The notes beneath the pieces are model-generated. The model saw only the letters and a program-made list of their open reading frames with translations. It made no database searches and was not told the DNA's origin. Positions 5,901-7,471 of a stretch of DNA of 7,471 nucleotides are shown in pieces. The translations under genes and the position numbers were made by a program. The first letter of the stretch is position 1; each line of letters begins with the position of its first letter. The stretch is from contig CANQUO010000104.1 of NCBI GenBank assembly GCA_947627085.1, forward strand, positions 1 to 7,471. Direction: 5' to 3'. The stretch is from an uncultured Oscillospiraceae bacterium. Lineage in GTDB: Bacteria; Bacillota; Clostridia; Oscillospirales; Oscillospiraceae.

Positions 5901-6630
5901 ACTCCTCCTGGCAGGCGGGGTCCTCAAACTCCACGCTGTCGATGCCCGTGAGGAAGGTGGTGTGACGGCAGTGATCGGACCAGTAGGTGTCGATCATGCG
6001 TATCTCAGTGATGGTGGGCTCCCGGCCCTCGCTTCTGAAGTAGTCCCGGCAGAAGAGAAGATCGTCCGCGTCCATTGCAAGGCCGTACCTTTTGACAAAG
6101 TCCTCTATCCCCTCGTGCGCAAGCTCATTAAAGCCCTCAAGCGTCTCCACCGTGGTGGGTATGGCGTAGTCGGTCCGCAGTGTCTCCGGCTTTGTAAGGG
6201 CCGCCTCCCTGGCCTCCACGGGGTTTATGACATATTTCTTGACCTTCTCAATGTCGGACTTTGAGAGCCTGCCCCGGAGCACGTACACCTTGGCGGTGCG
6301 CACTGTGGGCCGTTCGCCCTGAGAGATTATCTGTATGCACTGGGCCGCGGAGTCCGCCCGCTGGTCGAACTGCCCCGGCAGGTACTCTACGGCAAATACG
6401 GTGCCGTCGGTCTCAAGCTCGTCGTAGGTCACGTCCAGCTGGGGCTCCGAAAATACGGTGTTCACGCATTTTTCAAAAAGCTCCCCGTCTATGCCCTCCA
6501 CGTCGTAGCGGTTCAAGACATGCACGCCCTTGAGATTTTTTATCCCCAAAAGCTCCCGAAGGTCCCGAAGTAAACCGTCCGCCTCAAGCGTCAGGCCGTT
6601 TCGCTTCTCCACATAAACTCTGTAAACCAT
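2956..6630 (-). CDS. purL: Phosphoribosylformylglycinamidine synthase, single-chain (PurL with fused glutaminase)
   Basis: This cytoplasmic enzyme performs step 4 of IMP synthesis: FGAR + glutamine + ATP + water to FGAM + glutamate + ADP + phosphate. At 1224 residues it is the long, one-chain form of clostridial type. An N-terminal PurS-like region (about 1-145) and a linker with DTYWSDHCRHTTF (214-226) come first. The synthetase part has KNETHNHPTEIEPFGGAATC (311-330), GGRTGRDGIGGATGSSKAHN (438-457), KRCNDFGAGG (493-502), ELAISESQERM (532-542) and GGKDSMSGSF (765-774). The glutaminase domain (about 962-1224) has VLIPVFPGTNCEYD (964-977), IPGGFSGGDE (1021-1030) and the nucleophile Cys1066 in GICNGFQ. 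The triad is completed by His1196 and Glu1198 in MGHSER. All key residues are present and the frame is intact. The ATG at 6630 follows GAGAGG by nine bases, 6 bp after the purD stop. No separate purS or purQ is seen here or expected. Confidence 0.97.
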   Translation of the reverse strand: MVYRVYVEKRNGLTLEADGLLRDLRELLGIKNLKGVHVLNRYDVEGIDGELFEKCVNTVFSEPQLDVTYDELETDGTVFAVEYLPGQFDQRADSAAQCIQIISQGERPTVRTAKVYVLRGRLSKSDIEKVKKYVINPVEAREAALTKPETLRTDYAIPTTVETLEGFNELAHEGIEDFVKRYGLAMDADDLLFCRDYFRSEGREPTITEIRMIDTYWSDHCRHTTFLTGIDSVEFEDPACQEEFEIYIAMREYCGDTKPMCLMDIATVGAKYLKKRGLLTKLDESDEINACTVKIKVTVDGEAQDWLLLFKNETHNHPTEIEPFGGAATCIGGAIRDPLSGRSYVYAAMRVTGAADPTVPVSDTMPGKLPQLKLVTGAAAGYSSYGNQIGLATGIVDEIYHPGYAAKHMEIGAVLGAAPASNVRREVPEPGDIVILLGGRTGRDGIGGATGSSKAHNAHSVETCGAEVQKGNAPEERKLQRLFRDPMATRLIKRCNDFGAGGVSVAVGELADGLLIDLNQVPRKYDGLDGTELAISESQERMAVVVAPEDKEEFMALADRENLESTVIAVVTREPRLVMEWNGRRIVDISRDFLNTNGAPKHTAIKVAAEKPFDKKIDLSFAVNMKNTVSDLNVCSKRGLAERFDSTIGAASLLMPFGGKNQLTPIEAMVHRLPLDHGYTPDCSFMAWGYDPEVMEASPFKGAYLAVVESVSKLIATGADFEDTYLTFQEYFCRPGSEPERWGQPLAALLGALKAQRELGIGAIGGKDSMSGSFEDLDVPPTLVSFAVTMGKETDVVSNEFKAPGHKVLWLSPEYKNGLPTPDSLKALFARVTELLRSGKAVAAYTLTNGGAAEAVFKMCVGNGVGFKFADGVTMEEIFEKRYGSFVLELTDDADGVVLGQTTENADVVFGDESVSLSELTEAWEGKLEKVYPTKAGETVPAPEYSFTAITRVSPKISVAKPRVLIPVFPGTNCEYDTARAFERAGAEAEIFVIRNMTSAAITESVERFAKAVGNSQIVFIPGGFSGGDEPDGSGKFITAFFRNGLVRDAVTDLLERRDGLMGGICNGFQALVKRGLVPFGRIVDTDGTCPTLTFNTIGRHQSRLVRTRVASNKSPWFALTNPGEVYTVPISHGEGKFLASAKTVAMLAERGQIATQYVDFTGHPTMDIAHNPNGSVAAIEGITSPDGRVFGKMGHSERVGGLYRNVPGEFDMRIFEAGVRYFK

Positions 6631-6636
6631 TTCCTC

Positions 6637-7471
6637 TTACCTCTCAATGGCCGCCAGGGCCCGTTTTCCTATATCTCTGCGGCAAAAGCCGTTTTCAAAG
6701 CCCACCGCGTCCGCCACCTTGTAGGCCTCGGTGACGGCATTTTGAAGGGTGTCCTCCACGGCCACGCACCCCAGGACGCGCCCGCCGTGGCTCAAGAGCT
6801 TCCCGTCGCGCTTTTCCGCGCCCGCCACGTAAATTTCCCGGTTTTCGCCCGTCTCCGGAAGGACTATCTCAAACCCCGATTTATATTTCACGGGGTAGCC
6901 CCGGGAGGCCAGCACCACACAGCAGGCGGACTTGTCCGAGAATTTGACTTCAGTCTCCGCAAGCCTCTCCTCGGTCACCGCCCGCATGACGGTGAGAAGG
7001 TCGGACTCCAGAAGGGGCAGGACCACCTGGGTCTCCGGGTCGCCGAAGCGGCAGTTATACTCAATGACCTTGGGCCCGTCCTTCGTTATCATGAGCCCGA
7101 AGTAGAGGCACCCTTTGAACCTGCGCCTTTCGGCGTTCATCGCCTTTATGGTGGGGATGAATATCTCCTCCATGCACCGCTTTGCCACCTCGGAGGTGTA
7201 GTAGGGGTTGGGCGCCACCGTGCCCATGCCGCCGGTATTGGGGCCCTCGTCATTATCCAGCGCCCGCTTGTGGTCCATACTGGACACCATGGGCACCACA
7301 ACGTTGCCGTCGGTGAAGCTGAGCACCGACACCTCCGGCCCCTCAAGGTACTCCTCAATGACCACCGTATTGCCGGAGGCGCCGAATTTGCCGCCCTCCA
7401 TCATGTCCCGGATGGCCGCCTTCGCGTCCTCCACGGTCATCGCCACGGTGACGCCCTTCCCCAGAGCCAGC
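6637..7471 (-). CDS. purD: Phosphoribosylamine-glycine ligase (GAR synthetase), partial at the right edge
   Basis: This ATP-grasp enzyme of purine synthesis joins phosphoribosylamine and glycine to give GAR (step 2). The frame is open to the window edge and 277 residues are visible, against about 420 for the family, so the N-terminal third lies outside. The visible part begins LALGKGVTVAMTVEDA, typical of the interior of PurD, so the GTG at 7446 is not the real start. Landmarks in visible numbering are EEYLEGPEVS (39-48), SSMDHKRALDNDEGPNTGGMG (63-83), the ATP-grasp/metal site EYNCRFGDPETQ (137-148), and the C-terminal CRRDIGKRAL. Glu137, Asn139 and the Arg-Phe-Gly-Asp-Pro-Glu run are those expected to bind Mg-ATP. 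It ends in TAA six bases before purL, and its last two codons (GAG AGG) serve as the purL ribosome binding site, so the two genes are cotranscribed and probably translationally coupled. Confidence 0.95.
   Translation of the reverse strand, partial: LALGKGVTVAMTVEDAKAAIRDMMEGGKFGASGNTVVIEEYLEGPEVSVLSFTDGNVVVPMVSSMDHKRALDNDEGPNTGGMGTVAPNPYYTSEVAKRCMEEIFIPTIKAMNAERRRFKGCLYFGLMITKDGPKVIEYNCRFGDPETQVVLPLLESDLLTVMRAVTEERLAETEVKFSDKSACCVVLASRGYPVKYKSGFEIVLPETGENREIYVAGAEKRDGKLLSHGGRVLGCVAVEDTLQNAVTEAYKVADAVGFENGFCRRDIGKRALAAIER
6640..6645 (-). promoter_or_regulatory. purL ribosome binding site inside the end of purD
   Basis: GAGAGG on the minus strand, formed by the last two sense codons of purD, nine bases before the purL ATG at 6630. 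A purine-rich AGAGGAA directly next to the ATG is too close to act as the main site. Ribosomes terminating on purD would cover this site, which suggests coupled translation. Confidence 0.6.

Noticed and set aside
7444..7446. GTG as the start of purD
   Set aside because: The frame stays open upstream and encodes LALGKGVT, conserved PurD interior sequence; the true start is beyond the right edge.

Overview
The window is GC-rich bacterial DNA. All well-supported genes lie on the minus strand, so transcription runs from right to left. A single-chain FGAM synthase of the long clostridial type (N-terminal domain, synthetase and C-terminal glutaminase in one protein), a DUF975 membrane protein and good AGGAGG-like ribosome binding sites suggest a Gram-positive member of the class Clostridia, probably a GC-rich gut lineage such as the Oscillospiraceae. 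This placement is inference; no rRNA or marker gene is present to confirm it.

Reading in the direction of transcription: (1) the end of a purine biosynthesis operon, with the C-terminal two thirds of purD (7471 to 6637, cut by the window edge) and a complete purL (6630 to 2956). They are 6 bp apart, and the purL ribosome binding site lies across the purD stop. Their products catalyse steps 2 and 4 of IMP synthesis. (2) A roughly 600-bp gap (2955 to 2357) with no convincing gene, densely packed with perfect hairpins. Several belong to repeat families: four copies of a 26-27 nt element (GTAGGGG, a variable 6-bp stem, a CC(C)A loop, CCCG), in which the stem changes with full compensation, and two copies of an AAAGGTTGCG hairpin. 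One of the latter starts on the last base of the purL stop codon. The gap also holds a canonical G-quadruplex motif. (3) A two-gene unit: a MATE-family multidrug/cation antiporter (2356 to 1004) followed closely by a DUF975 integral membrane protein (986 to 198). (4) A 197-bp left end with a 14-bp hairpin, a 12-bp perfect inverted repeat with a palindromic centre, and a possible start of another minus-strand gene (ATG at 29 behind a strong AGGAGG) that leaves the window almost at once.

The protein-coding genes are ordinary housekeeping and transport genes. The unusual content is the intergenic hairpin cluster. It looks like a nest of REP/BIME-like palindromic elements of at least two families, and the covariation within one family suggests that the folded form, rather than the primary sequence, is what is conserved.
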